Position numbers and translations under genes: made by a program. Positions 48,401 through 61,100 of a DNA stretch of 64,000 bases are shown here, piece by piece. Below the pieces are notes generated by a model. That model was not told where the DNA came from, ran no database searches, and saw only the letters and a program-made list of their open reading frames with translations. Positions within the stretch are counted from its first letter, which is position 1, and each line of letters starts with the position of its first letter. This DNA is from Tubiluchus corallicola (Eukaryota > Priapulida > Priapulimorpha > Priapulimorphida > Tubiluchidae): the NCBI GenBank assembly GCA_030141605.1, contig JAQGDQ010000108.1:370001-434000 (forward strand), written 5' to 3'.

Positions 48401-51400
48401 TATGGAGAGGGGATATTACAAGTTTGGAAATAGATGCTATCGTCAATGCTGCAAACCCAACACTTATGGGTGGTGGAGGAGGTAAGGCAGGCTTCACTTG
48501 CTGGTAAAGGGGGTTGCTTCCTTTCATTCATTAATTCAGCTTAAAAATCTGCGTGTTTAATTTTGTAGATATGCCTTCAACAAGATTAAGTTCATTGTAA
48601 TGTATGGCATTTAAACATTGTCAATTTATCTTACTTTGTACAATTTAGTTGATGGAGCAATTCACCGTGCCGCTGGTCCAAGCTTAAAAGCCGAATGTGC
48701 TACACTGCAAGGTTGTGAGACTGGCAATGCTAAAATTACAGGCGGTTACAAACTACCAGCAAAATGTATGTTTCACAATCTTTGCTTATGTATTCATAAT
48801 TCACTACATTTCACGTTTTTACAAGCTTTTTCTAGTCAAGTGACTCGCACTAAATGTTAACGCTTACGTTACTTGATACCATTTGTACACCGAAGTCGCT
48901 AGCCTAGGAAGTGATTTTGTTTGCATATGTTTCATGATAATCGGGAGAAAATAATAGCATTCTCTGAATCTCCGTATATTAGCAAAATATACTAAGCGAA
49001 ACTGGCCAGTTTGGATATTCCATTTGCAGTTCAAAGTACACCATTGCAGTACAATGTTTACACCATACTCTATAGCTCACATCTCCTTTTACAATCTTGT
49101 AAGACAGTTTTGTTGTCTAAATGTTATAATATGGCTGTTACTTTTCTTCATACTGTAGCAATAATAGCCTTATAGGAAACTAAGTCACTTTAAGTAAAAT
49201 CCTGTTTTATGCTGACACTGACATGGTGCTGTTTTTTTTTTTAATATGGTTTAAAAACAACACAGCAGGCACTTGTGACATCTAATATGTGATTGTTTAA
49301 TATATTTTTCATTTTATGGGTTTCAACCATGAATAATGAGGTTTTGTGAGCAAATTATATCATTCAATATTGCTATTCAGAATCATGAAATTTGATTCCA
49401 GAATAACCTCGTAAGGGAAGATTAACCAAGTATCGCAGTTGAAAAATCGAATTCGTATTTGAACTGTTCTGAGTATGCAAGATTACATATGAGTTTTAAA
49501 ACAACTTACAGGGTTACTAATTGTTTAGGTTCTATTGCTTACTGGTACTGGCAACATTTCTGCTAAATGCATGCATTGTTATTCAACATCACAAAAATTT
49601 TGATGAAATGAGCGTCATCTGTTTGTAGTAATGATATGCGGTTACTGTTGTTGGCAGAATTTGCTGGTGCATAACATTATTGTGAACAAAAGAATATCTG
49701 ATTTACTCATTATTCAAAGCGTCCTGCCCTCTGACTGCTACCTGTCAGTCCAGGTATTTTTGCATTTTACATGCACTAAAATAAAACTATCTTCTAGATG
49801 TAGGGGAGATCAGTAGCCATCCTGTGTTATGCATGAATACCACTTTACGCATAAGATAGATACCCATAACCCACTAAATGAAATTAGTAATGTACTGAAT
49901 TAGAAATTAGTAATCTTATCTTATCTTGCCTTATCGTTTCTTAGATCTTATAGCCTTACAATCTGTAGGAACCTTACAAAGGGCATAGAGATCTTTTGAT
50001 CTTTAAATTTTTAAAGTTTTGTATGTAACTAAATAGCATAAGCATGATTTTAACAAGTAAGCATACATAGGGTCCTTATAACTAAACTGGTAAGATCTTG
50101 GGAACATGTTCTCTAAAGACTCTTTTTCTGAGTTATAAAGCCTATATTATTGAATAAATGTAGTTGTTCACAGCACCAGACTACATTCTCCTGAAACAAA
50201 AGGATGCCAAACTGGTCAGTGGTGTACTTGTGGTAGTTTGGAAATAAAATCAAATTGAAAAGTTGAAGGTTTGTATTATGTAGTTCTTGAATGTAAAAGA
50301 CCTTTGTTAGATTTCCAGTGGAACAGACGATTTTGATACCTTTCATATTTTCTAGTTTATAACATATGTTACTTAATTTGACTTTTACTGCTTAACCCAA
50401 TTTCTGTCGCTAATAAAATGCCTTTGTTTTCAATTTGTACCAGGTTAGCGAGTTGTTTGAACTTGAATGTAACAGCATTCTTCTTATTAATACTACGACA
50501 GTATCGAAGTCAGGGATACTTTCATTAGTCAAACTTTATTTTTTTCAATACTTTTTATTGCAGATGTTATACACACAGTGGGACCTCAGGGTGAGAAGCC
50601 TGATTTGCTGCAAGGTTGTTATTATACTTGCATGAAAATTGCCTTAGAAAACAAAATAAGGAGCATCGCCTTTCCATGCATATCAACTGGAATATACGGT
50701 AATTGACAACTTTGCTAATCTTTTTTCTTATTCATTATTGCCATGTGTTTACATGTGCATACGTACGTGTGTGAAATTTTTTGCCAGAAACTTTTTTCTA
50801 ATAACTACAACCTTACTTGCTTTAAAATAACCAATACCTTTTTTTGCCAACAAAACAAGATCCCATTTTGCTATTCTCAATTTCTAACTGCAGCTTCTTG
50901 CCTTGAGTACTGGTTTTGGTTTGCTTTTTTGTCTGTTTTGGAAATAAATCAGTTTGGTAATTATATTTTATATTATCGAAAAAGTTCCTCTTCATATTTT
51001 GTCTTCCATGAATAGTTTTAGCTAGCAATGGAAAATATAGCTCAGTATTACTGCATCATTTACATGTGTAAAAATTTGTTGCATATTCATGTTAATAAAT
51101 ATATGTGATATTAAGCAACATTTCTTGCTTTAGGTTATCCAAACAAGAATGCTGCACCTGTGGCTGTTAGAACCATTAGAAATTTTCTACTGGAAAATCC
51201 AGACAAGGTATATTTTCTTTCTGAAAGTTGTAGTCTGTTGTTCAATATTTTCTAATTGAAAAGTAGGCCAACCACTCTTGCCATTCTCAAACAACTATTT
51301 TATTTTCTTGAAAATTGTGCCATTGTTATTGCTTATATTATTAGTTGCTAACAATTTATTGTTCTTCGTAACCAGAGGTGTGCCGATTCGGCAAGCAAAC

Positions 51401-52707
51401 TTGCATATTGGAAGAGATTGGAGATTGAACTGATACACTTTAATATCGGCAATGGTAACGTGGGGTAACGTTGTGCACTTAAACGGAAATAAATCAAATT
51501 CCAGTTAATATGTCACACTTAATCAAACTATATAGAATAGTAACAAATCTGCTAAAAGCCAGAAGTTTGTGTTCATTATTTCTAATGCATTATGAGGTGT
51601 TAGCCTGTATTTATAATGATATGCTCACTCCCTAACACTCGTGAATTGCTTTGTTATCGCAGAAGTAAACAAATTACCCGTGATAACTCACAGCAGCAGC
51701 CAAGTAAAATGACCTTGAGAAACGAGTACACAATAGCCATGCATAAACTACTCCGTGAAACACTCTCGTAACATAACGTGCTGAACCAGCTGACATTATA
51801 TGATTCATATCTTCGGGAAACCAATATTATCTTTTAGCTATTACAAAGAATTGAATTAGTTACTGGGCTAACTACTATATTGAATGGAAGTTTAATTTTT
51901 TTTGCAGTTTCATCAGACATCAATTAAAGCAATTAAATAGTTGTATTATTAACTTATATACTTGCACTATTAGCCAAATAGTAAACCTAATTTGTATGGT
52001 AATTTATATACACATACACTTAGGCTACTTTCAACTTTGTCTCAGATTGGCCATAATTCAGCATTACTGCTGAAATTTGTGACGCCATATCACAATTAGA
52101 CAGTTAACTCCATTAACGGTCTTAAATATTGTGGAAGCCATTCATATTACAAATTCTCACGTTAAATCTTGATCTTTACACATGAAATAACTTTTCGTTC
52201 TGAATACATTTGTAATAAGCTTCAGTTAAGCTTTTTGTCATTAGTATCTACTGAATAATTACATACAGGCGAAATAAACACTTATGATCATTAATCTCTC
52301 AAAAATTCTTGTGGGATTTCATTTTGACTTCCTCCAACCACAACCTGTTGCAGCAATTGTAACACATCATATCGGCTTGGGTTTAGTGTCGGATCAAATC
52401 GGGGATTGGATTGGCCAACAGCAATAGGTAAGAATAATCGGCATCGGATCAGGACATAGGTTTCCATATCGGCACATCCCTGTTCGTAACCTACACATAC
52501 TTTTCTGGGATCACCGAAAATCATTTACCATCATTTACTAGAAGAATCATTTACTACAACTAGCAAAAACAGTTACTACTAAAAAAACTAAGAGGCTGCA
52601 ACAGACGTACATATGATGATGGACAAAAAAGCAGATTTCTTACTAGGCGTGCCAGTAAGTTAGCAAAACTGCATACAAATATAGAAAAGAAAACAGACAA
52701 ATAAATT

Positions 52708-52747
<40 letters not shown>

Positions 52748-53253
52748 ACACGCACACACACACACACACACATTGTCACAATTTAATAACCAAAATATAC
52801 ATAAAAAGACAAATGCCATAAGCTAGCAAAAATGAACAAACTGTTAGATAAGTATTTTTTCTTTCTATAACTTAAATCATACTCATTAGCAAGCAAGCAG
52901 CTTTAATTTGACTAGATTAAAATATTTACTGTGCTGCATGAAATACTAAGAATGAGAGTTATTACAATTACTGTATAACGAGCTTACTATTATATAATAA
53001 AAGTTTTTTGCTTTATTAAAGAATTGATGTGATCATTTTAAAACTGATAAGTGTTTGATTATCAAAATGCATCTTTGTTTGTTTAACTATTTTTATTGCA
53101 CTTAACACTTGCAGTGTCTTTCTTGAACAAGGTTTTTTGTTTGTGCAGTTTGATCGCATAATATTCTGTGTGTTTTTACCGGAAGATGTTCACATCTATG
53201 AGCAGACATTACGCAAATATTTTCCTGTAACGACAGAAGGAACAAAATTATAA
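45496..53253 (+). CDS. MACROD1: MACROD1-type macrodomain ADP-ribose hydrolase, seven exons
   Basis: Exons are 45,496-45,775; 46,302-46,433; 48,350-48,481; 48,649-48,765; 50,564-50,698; 51,134-51,207; and 53,149-53,253. All have GT-AG borders and sum to 975 nt (324 aa, like human MACROD1 at about 325). The start ATG has an in-frame TAA just upstream (45,490-45,492). The N-terminus ([10 protein letters not shown]...) is basic and lacks acidic residues for about 40 positions, compatible with mitochondrial import. [14 protein letters not shown] matches the pre-macro segment of the family. The macrodomain begins about residue 150 with [19 protein letters not shown], then [15 protein letters not shown] (catalytic-type Asn173 and Asp183), [16 protein letters not shown] and [11 protein letters not shown]. 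The family removes mono-ADP-ribose from proteins and deacetylates O-acetyl-ADP-ribose. Introns 2 and 6 carry DNA transposons. Confidence 0.95.
47279..48260 (+). mobile_element. PIF/Harbinger element, internally deleted
   Basis: Terminal inverted repeats of about 22 bases begin GGCCC at both ends (left GGCCCGTTTCATATTGA, right GGCCCATTTCAAACTGA), about 18 of 22 matching. Each end is flanked by TAA (47,276-47,278 and 48,261-48,263), the 3-bp target duplication typical of Harbinger. A 72-codon frame at 47,374-47,592 begins MDREECVIL, like Harbinger transposase starts, and soon reaches [10 protein letters not shown], a C-terminal transposase signature. The catalytic middle is thus deleted. It lies in intron 2 of the MACROD1-like gene. 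Confidence 0.85.
51373..52482. mobile_element. Non-autonomous hAT transposon with exact 8-bp target duplication
   Basis: The ends read CAGAGGTGTGCCGAT and, on the other strand, CAGGGATGTGCCGAT (13 of 15 matching). Both sides carry the identical octamer TTCGTAAC (51,365-51,372 and 52,483-52,490), diagnostic of hAT insertion. The 1,110-bp interior has no transposase frame but repeated ATCGG-type motifs near the right end. It sits in intron 6 of the MACROD1-like gene. Confidence 0.92.
52709..52770. repeat. (CA)n microsatellite
   Basis: Over 60 bases of CA dinucleotides with a few interruptions, in intron 6 of the MACROD1-like gene. Confidence 0.95.
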
Positions 53254-53391
53254 TGTAAGTACAGTGTAGTGAGACTAGTAGTGATAGTAGTGTAACTTAT
53301 AGCTTGTAGTCTGTGATTTGTCCTTGCAAATCAATGCTCACTAAGTAGCATGGCACATTTTTGAAAATACTTAATGAAGATGCAGTCTGAA

Positions 53392-53397
53392 AATAAA
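53392..53397 (+). terminator. Polyadenylation signal of the MACROD1-like gene
   Basis: AATAAA about 140 bases after the stop codon (53,251-53,253). Confidence 0.5.
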
Positions 53398-56148
53398 CTA
53401 AAATGCTAATTATAATTGATAATTAGGGAAAAAGCTGGTATAGCAAGATTATAACATACGTTTCATATTGTTTCTTACCAATTATTTCTTATTAGCTTTA
53501 TATTGTAAAGTGTGATGGGCCTACACACGCCATATAAACTTAGCAGTTGCATAAATTAGTAAGAGTTGGGTGTCTATTTATCTATGTATCTACTTATTAC
53601 CTATTACTGTTTTTTTTGTAATAAATCAAAATTGTTTGATTTAATAAGTCAAGACTTATGACGATCAAGACTTATGACGATTTTATTGAAGATGATTCCG
53701 ACTTAATTAGTTTTTTCTACCCAACTGCTTAGATATTTCATTTAGGGCACATTTAGTATTTCCATGACTCCATTTTATGAATGTATTATTTAAAATGCCA
53801 TTTAGCATTGCCAGAATCAGTGTTAGAATTTAGAATCAGTGTTATCGTATAAATTCAAAGTACTGTAAGTTGCTCTAGTCTATTGTAACATTACAATTAA
53901 AAACTGGCTAAAAACTTATTACATAGACAATGAGAACGACAAGGAGACTGGCTACATGGTGAACCAAATCTGGTTTGTATAAGATTACACAGTGAGCAAG
54001 CAACCCAAAAATTCTTAAATACTTAATTACTTAATTAATAAAAGCTCAGTTTTATAAACTTTTTCATAGCTTAGTATTATAAAAGCTATAGTTTTTATTT
54101 CTTATTTGTTGGTAATTATGCAGTGTGCCTGACCTCTTCAAAGAGGTCAAAGCATTTCAGAAAATACTGAAAACTCGGAAACATTAATTTCATAAAACTC
54201 ATCTGTGAGATTTATTAAAATCTACTAAAATATAAAAAGCTGGCAGAAGCAACTAGCATCAGTGCAAGAAATTTTTGTTTATTTTTGGCGTTATATTACC
54301 AGCTTCGTTTTTTCATTACTAGACTGCAATTTTTTGTTACACAGTATAACAACTTTTTATTATTTTAGGTTAGCCACAAAATCTTCTGCCATGCTGAAAA
54401 CATGATAATTGTTCAGAGTTTTACCTCATTTTAGACCATAAAATATTAAAATTTTATAAAAGTCTGGCTTGTTGCTTCACATTTCCGACTCATGACGAGA
54501 CCGGGACGATTCACATTAAGGCGGCGATTTTAACTATCTGCTGCCAAAGTAAATTGTAAATTGATAATATGGATACAGGCTTTCGGTATGAAGTAAATGT
54601 TTTTAAAACTAAGACATTAGTTGAAAATTTATTCATCTTCCATTATATTTGCTTGAGCAAAAATCTATTAAGTATTATTTGTGATTTTGTTGTTTCGACT
54701 GTATTGATGGCACCAAGTATTGTTTGCCATAAAAGTCAAATTGTCCATAAGGATGGATAATCCTTGACAGAGCTACTGTAGGGCTAGTTAATAGCCGTAA
54801 AGCCATTTACTAGTCACAGTTGATTAGGCATGTGAAATCACATTTGATGGTCAGAACTGTTTTGTAATTTGCATTGTGAGACTGCTTGTTTGTTTTCTAG
54901 ATAATTATTAAATCAACAAAAGCTCATATGCACTAAAAAAAATTGGCATTCATAATGTATTGTCATTGCAGGAACTTCTAACAAGATTTTTTTAAAATCA
55001 TGTTATGGTCTTTATACAGTTTCGTGTTTTACAGGATGAGTGTTGCAACATAATACTGTAAACGATGATGCAGTTCAATGAAAGATTATCGTAATAACTA
55101 ATTATTCGGATTATCTGAGATGTTAGGATAATTGGACTTTTATTTTGAAACATTTTAGAATAGTTTGTCAGACATTAACTAAGCAATTAGCTATGTGTTT
55201 ATTGATTGTGCAGAGGTGTTTTTATTTTTTTATTGAAAATTTCAGGGTATATTTCATTGAAAATGCTAGTGTCAGAGTTTGTAGGAATCAATATTGAACT
55301 ATCAGATCACAAACAGTTAAACTTTTTTACTCATTTCTCTTGTTAAATTGTTTTTCTTATCAGTCTCACGTGTTTTAGTTTTTTTTTGTTGATTGTAAAT
55401 GTTGTCCAAATACATCACTAACATGTATAAAAGTCTCTATTAAGAAGCTTTTTGTTTTTTTATGCTTGACAGTTTTTGTCACGCTCTGTCTGCTTTCTGT
55501 TATGACTTTCCAAACACAGATGGCAGCAGCAACATGTTTTCTTGAAAAGAACTCTGAAAATTAATTTGCTCCTAATGCCCATTATAGTTTTTACATCGAT
55601 AAACAATAATCACTGAGAATGTGTTGGCTTGAAAAAACTAGAGCTGAAAATAAAACAGTTTTTGTAATTGTCTCAGGTTCTTAAGACTTAGTAAAATTTG
55701 TTTCAAGATTCACTGTTTTGTTAACTCATTTTTGAATGAAGTCGATTCAGTTGGCAAGGCAGTTGTTGTATATTTGATAGTGCAACATGTACACATTACT
55801 AATGCACATGTGTAATTGTTTAGAGTTTGAAGTGCACTACTAAGTTGAAAGATTTAATTTGTTGTGGCCTCGTTTATAGTCTGATTGAGAAGTGAATATT
55901 ATTCAGATACATTTTAAACATGTTCAATTCCACTAAAAGTTGAGAATAGGTTGCACAAAAAAAGTGTTCCTGAGTTAGGATTGGGCACTGTATTAAAAGG
56001 GCTGTGAAATGACCTTGTTTCCTCTTTATTACAATTTAGTTATGTTAAGCTTAACACCGTAATAACCTGGTATTGCTATTCTGGTTTGTTAAATAAATTT
56101 TGTATTTACGGATTGAAGTTCTTGTAGTACAAAATCTGAGAGAATTTA
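53398..56148. other. Intergenic, no gene seen
   Basis: AT-rich sequence with only short unsupported frames; no terminal repeats, RNA genes or splice-linked exons recognised. Confidence 0.45.
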
Positions 56149-56360
56149 TACAGGGTGTTTTGAAAGTCACTGTGCACATTTATTAACAGACATGTCTCAA
56201 TACAGGAGGTAAATATGAATGACAATTATAAACAATGTTGAAAATGACCCCCGTTAGCATCAATACAGGCTTGGATCCTTCCTATTCTGTCTGGATCAAA
56301 AGCTGAAATATAAAAAAACGTGATTAGAAAAGTACACATTGACTTTCTGAACATCCTGTA
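56149..56360 (-). mobile_element. Mariner-type MITE retaining a transposase C-terminus
   Basis: The 29-base ends (56,149-56,177 and 56,332-56,360) are inverted repeats with five mismatches, sharing GAAAGTCA and the outer TACAGG. TA bounds each end, the mariner target. Between them the minus strand reads FDPDRIGRIQACIDANGGHF then QHCL and a stop, the tail typical of mariner/DDE transposases. Only about 210 bases remain, so it is an internally deleted derivative. Confidence 0.82.
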
Positions 56361-56960
56361 CATATTGCACAAAATGTCATTGATTTTGCGAAACCTCAAC
56401 ATCACTTTTATCATTTTTTCGTGATTTTGTTTCGTGTACGCAAAAAGATGTGTTAGTTAACTTTTCTAATATAGTGAACTTAATTGATTGTTACGTTCAA
56501 GTTGTTTTTACTATGCCTATTACCTTACCTTTTTGCCATGCACTGTTACCTTACCTGCAGATAAAATTTATGACATTTTAAGTCTTTTAGACTTTTTGTC
56601 ATTCATCACGGATCGATGGAAATGTTTTTTGTCTCTGATGAACTTGGCTTGTTTTTGAAAAATGTTGAAAAATATTGAAATATGCGGTTGTGTCACCAAA
56701 AATCGCATTTTCATTACATTTGCTGAAATATGGGGACTGATTGCTTCGTATTCATGTATTGATTATATAAAAATTCGACTACTCCCGTAGGTAGGGATAG
56801 CAGAAGCCTATTTTTGCGATCGTAAACAAACGGTTCTTAGCAAGCTAAAATATTTGTGTCATTGTTTTTCTGCTTTTGTGTCAAAATTATAACAGTATAA
56901 ATTTACTGCTTGTTTACATACTTTCTGGATTTATTTTGAAAGATCTTGCAAAAAACAAAA

Positions 56961-58164
56961 TAATAAAACTTTAGTTTATGCTGTGGTACCTTTACACATT
57001 CCGAGATTAATCCACGAATTTGAAAAGTAGCATAATAGGCCTACCGGCTGTATAAAAATTCACTTAAGTATAATTGCACGGGTGAGCATTTTATTTTCTA
57101 ATTTAAAGGCAATTAACTGGTTCGAAAAAATAGACAAAAGTCAGCATCACACGTTTATAACTCAAACCTCACTCCCTGGGATCGCCTTGACACCCCGACA
57201 CGCGGTTTATAAGTAATTTTATGCAACAGTTAAGTTATTAGAGCAGAGCATACTATTGTGCACATGTCTTTATGACGGTAGTTTAAAAATTTGCCTTTGG
57301 CTCTAACTGACTATTATCAGCAACCATAAACCTGCTTCTTTAACCATTACTTCTCCATAAAAAGTGCTTTTACAATTGACCCCATGGACATCTCTGGGGT
57401 GATTACGTCTGAACTTTGATCATGCTAGGTAAACATGTGTTATGAAGTGAGAAAATACATAAAATTCTAGATTAGGCATATAATTTTGTCAAGGTAATCT
57501 TAAGCAGTAAAAATACCGCGTGAAAGTTTTTTTAGAAATGATTATAGGGTACCTGTAAGCATTTATAATAAAACTTTAGTTTATGCTGTGGTACCTTTAC
57601 ACATTCCGAGATTAATCCACGAATTTGAAAAGTAGCATAATAGGCCTACCGGCTGTATAAAAATTCACTTAAGTATAATTGCACGGGTGAGCATTTTATT
57701 TTCTAATTTAGAGGCAATTAACTGGTTCGAAAAAATAGACAAAAGTCAGCATCACACGTTTATAACTCAAACCTCACTCCCTGGGATCGCCTTGACACCC
57801 CGACACGCGGTTTATAAGTAATTTTATGCAACAGTTAAGTTATTAGAGCAGAGCATACTATTGTGCACATGTCTTTATGACGGTAGTTTAAAAATTTGCC
57901 TTTGGCTCTAACTGACTATTATCAGCAACCATAAACCTGCTTCTTTAACCATTACTTCTCCATAAAAAGTGCTTTTACAATTGACCCCATGGACATCTCT
58001 GGGGTGATTACGTCTGAACTTTGATCATGCTAGGTAAACATGTGTTATGAAGTGAGAAAATACATAAAATTCTAGATTAGGCATATAATTTTGTCAAGGT
58101 AATCTTAAGCAGTAAAAATACCGCGTGAAAGTTTTTTTAGAAATGATTATAGGGTACCTGTAAG
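56961..58164 (+). repeat. Tandem duplication, two 605-bp units differing at one base
   Basis: Unit 1 is 56,961-57,565 and unit 2 is 57,566-58,164 (ending six bases earlier). Reading them against each other, I see a single difference: A at 57,106 versus G at 57,711. Neither copy contains a convincing gene. Such identity means a very recent duplication, or possibly an assembly of two haplotypes. Confidence 0.95.
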
Positions 58165-61100
58165 AGCTGCATCAGCTACTGAAAAACTAACATTATTTTT
58201 AACATTACATGCAGGATGCAGTAAACTTACAAATGTGTTTGAGTTTCACTCGGTTTCAAAAATGCATATACTACAAAATCTTTACAAATTGTGAGGAAGT
58301 TCCGACATTTGAAGCGAGGGTAATAGCTGCGTGGTCATTGTATATTTAGTAAAAGAATATAAATAATGTCAAATCTGGTCAGTGAGTGGATGGGTGGTTC
58401 CAGTGCTCGCTGTGGGCGGATGCCTTCACTGTACCTCATTCTCGCTGCTTATCTCGTTAAGGGAGGATGTATTCACAGTTGAACGTGCCCGAGAAACTTC
58501 TGTCCCATTCGAATCTCATCTTAGAAATAGAGGATTGTCGTTGATTTTGAGCAATGTTCTGGTCCCACCACATCCATCAATCTTCAGCTGGGTTTGCCAC
58601 TGAGAGCTGGATTCCAATCTGCAGATTGCCGAGTTGTATAAAAAACAGTAGTAGTTAATTAGTCAGCTGCTCACTAAGACAGTTATTTAATTATTATTGG
58701 ATAGGTTTTATCTTTATTTTCTTGTTTGCTTATGTTCGTGTGTATCTGCTTTATTGCTTGGTTTGTTAGCTGATTGGCTGGTTTTATTTGTTTGTTTACT
58801 TATTTGTTTGTTTGCGTGTTTGTTTGTTTGTGTGTTTGCCACATTGAGTAACTGATTCAACTTCGTTTCACTGTAGACATTATTATATTAAGAAGTGAAA
58901 GCAAATGGCACTCATTGGGTGTGCAGTATAGTTGTTTGCACATTTCTTGCGACTATATAAGTATAAGTATCTTTATTTATCACCTTTTTACAAGAAGAAA
59001 AACGCAGTGCATAAAACGATAATGTGATGCTGTGTAACAGATTAATTTATCTGAGATATGGTATTTAACTGATTGGTGAAAGGGTGGAGAAAAACTAAAA
59101 GTTATCAAAGTCCACCACCCTAAAGTGGCTTGAATAGTACACGTATTCATCTTAGCGGTTAACCTCAGACAAAACACTCTGCATGGGCAGGTGTCGTTCA
59201 AAATATCGCCAGAATCTAGTCAATCCGTTTATTCCGTAGATTCAAGGATGCGTTTCGCTTTTGTTGCAAGATTAATTCATTCACTTGCAAAGCAAATGTC
59301 CAATTATCTCGCACCTTTTTAACTCTTTCTTTACGATTAATGATTAAATTGCTTTAATCATGAGGTTGCAAATGCAAAATTACGTTACAAATATTTGTCA
59401 CAAAATAACAAAAATAAGGCGAAATTTTGCCATGCTGATTTTCCAAACCTGCGCGCGATTTTCAACATCTTCACACAAGAAATTAACATTTTAACAAGTT
59501 CATATGTAGCTAAGTGCTTATATTTAATTTCATTAATCGTCGAGAATACTACAAACTCTTTTTATCGCTTGGCATAACAACATTAGCCCGAATTAAAACC
59601 GTATTAACGAACTGCTTTGTGCGCTGTGAATATAATGATCAAAGTTGAAGGTTAAAGATTTTATTGACTGCGTTTAGTCAAATTAATTCTGCAGTATAGC
59701 TTCTAGTGTTTATCAGAACCCAATACAAACTGATCAACAGCGCAGTTTTTGTTTTTTTTAAAAAGCAAATCTATGTCGCCTCTTTATTTTTAGAGAGAAC
59801 TCAAAAGAAGTGTAGGCTGAAATTCCAACCAATCGCTTGAAATAAAGTAAAACCGGATCCATTCTTAGACAATAGGTCAAAACAATCTACGCTTTAAAAT
59901 ATTGAAAGTAAACACAGAATTTTTTCAAAAATGACTGACGTGAAAGAATTATTACCACGTAAACACAATTTCGCATTTGCGCCGTTAGTTCTTCGCTGTT
60001 ACATGCATGTCACCATCGCCTGCATTTCAGAAAGCATTAAACAAAAACAGGTGCTGTACCTCTCGGTTCATATGTGTTAGTTTGTGACGAACTACTCACG
60101 TTCGACGTCTCATGCGTGAGTACAACAGTAAACATAAAATTTGAATTTTTATCTCAAAACTTGCCTAGTTTTAGTACAACACACCGAATATCTTATAGTA
60201 GCACTGTACTTCCATTTTTGCATTCGCAAACACGTGCAACACGCTCATGGAATGTTTTTGATGTTGAAAATTATGTTAGTTTGTGATGTCATCACTAGTT
60301 GGAGTCGCCTGTCGTTAATTAAGATGTTAGTCTATTATTTAATTATTAGAAATGCTTTTACAGTATTATTAGTGTTAAAATGTGATTAGGTTTTGCCATG
60401 CTTGAAAAATCGTTCTGTCTTCCTTTAAGCCCTTCAAAAATTAATCCTTCCGCTTAGTACGAAGACTGATTTTAAAATCTGTTTGAAAGCTCGATGTGTT
60501 TGCACGATATCTTGCGTATCTTTTTATTTTTGTTTTAATCTAAATGCCCATGAAAAAGGAACGTGACGTTTGACATCAGTTAGCCAGCATGCAGGAAGTA
60601 AACGATCAGGCAACAGGAAACCGGATGTGCGCGCGTGCTTATCCCGAGAATCTCTTTGGAATTTTCTGAATGATTTTCTTCTTCGGTTTAAAAAACAACT
60701 TGTACTACTTCTTGCACAACTGTGACTAGAAACAACAAAAATGAATTCATTTATCCCAACAAATATCTTGTTGGGCGTTTGATACAAAGCTTAATCCCCA
60801 GTATGCACTGTTCAAATTATTGCTTTCATAAAAAAGTGGAACATTTGCTTTTAGTACTATTGTTACTTGAAGCAGGTGCCATTGTAATTTTAGTCTTTTT
60901 CAGACTTGTCGTTTAGACTTTAAAACCTGATTCAAATGAACTGCACTTGGGCGGTTTAATTTTCTTGCTAATTCTTGTAGAGGTAAGTCGTTTTGCGCTT
61001 AGCTGCAAGGTAAAAGCAGCGCTGCACCTGGTTAGCAAATCGATGTGTATACCACCGAGAAAATTCTCTCAGGCCGGATTTTATCTGTCAGACTGCTTCG

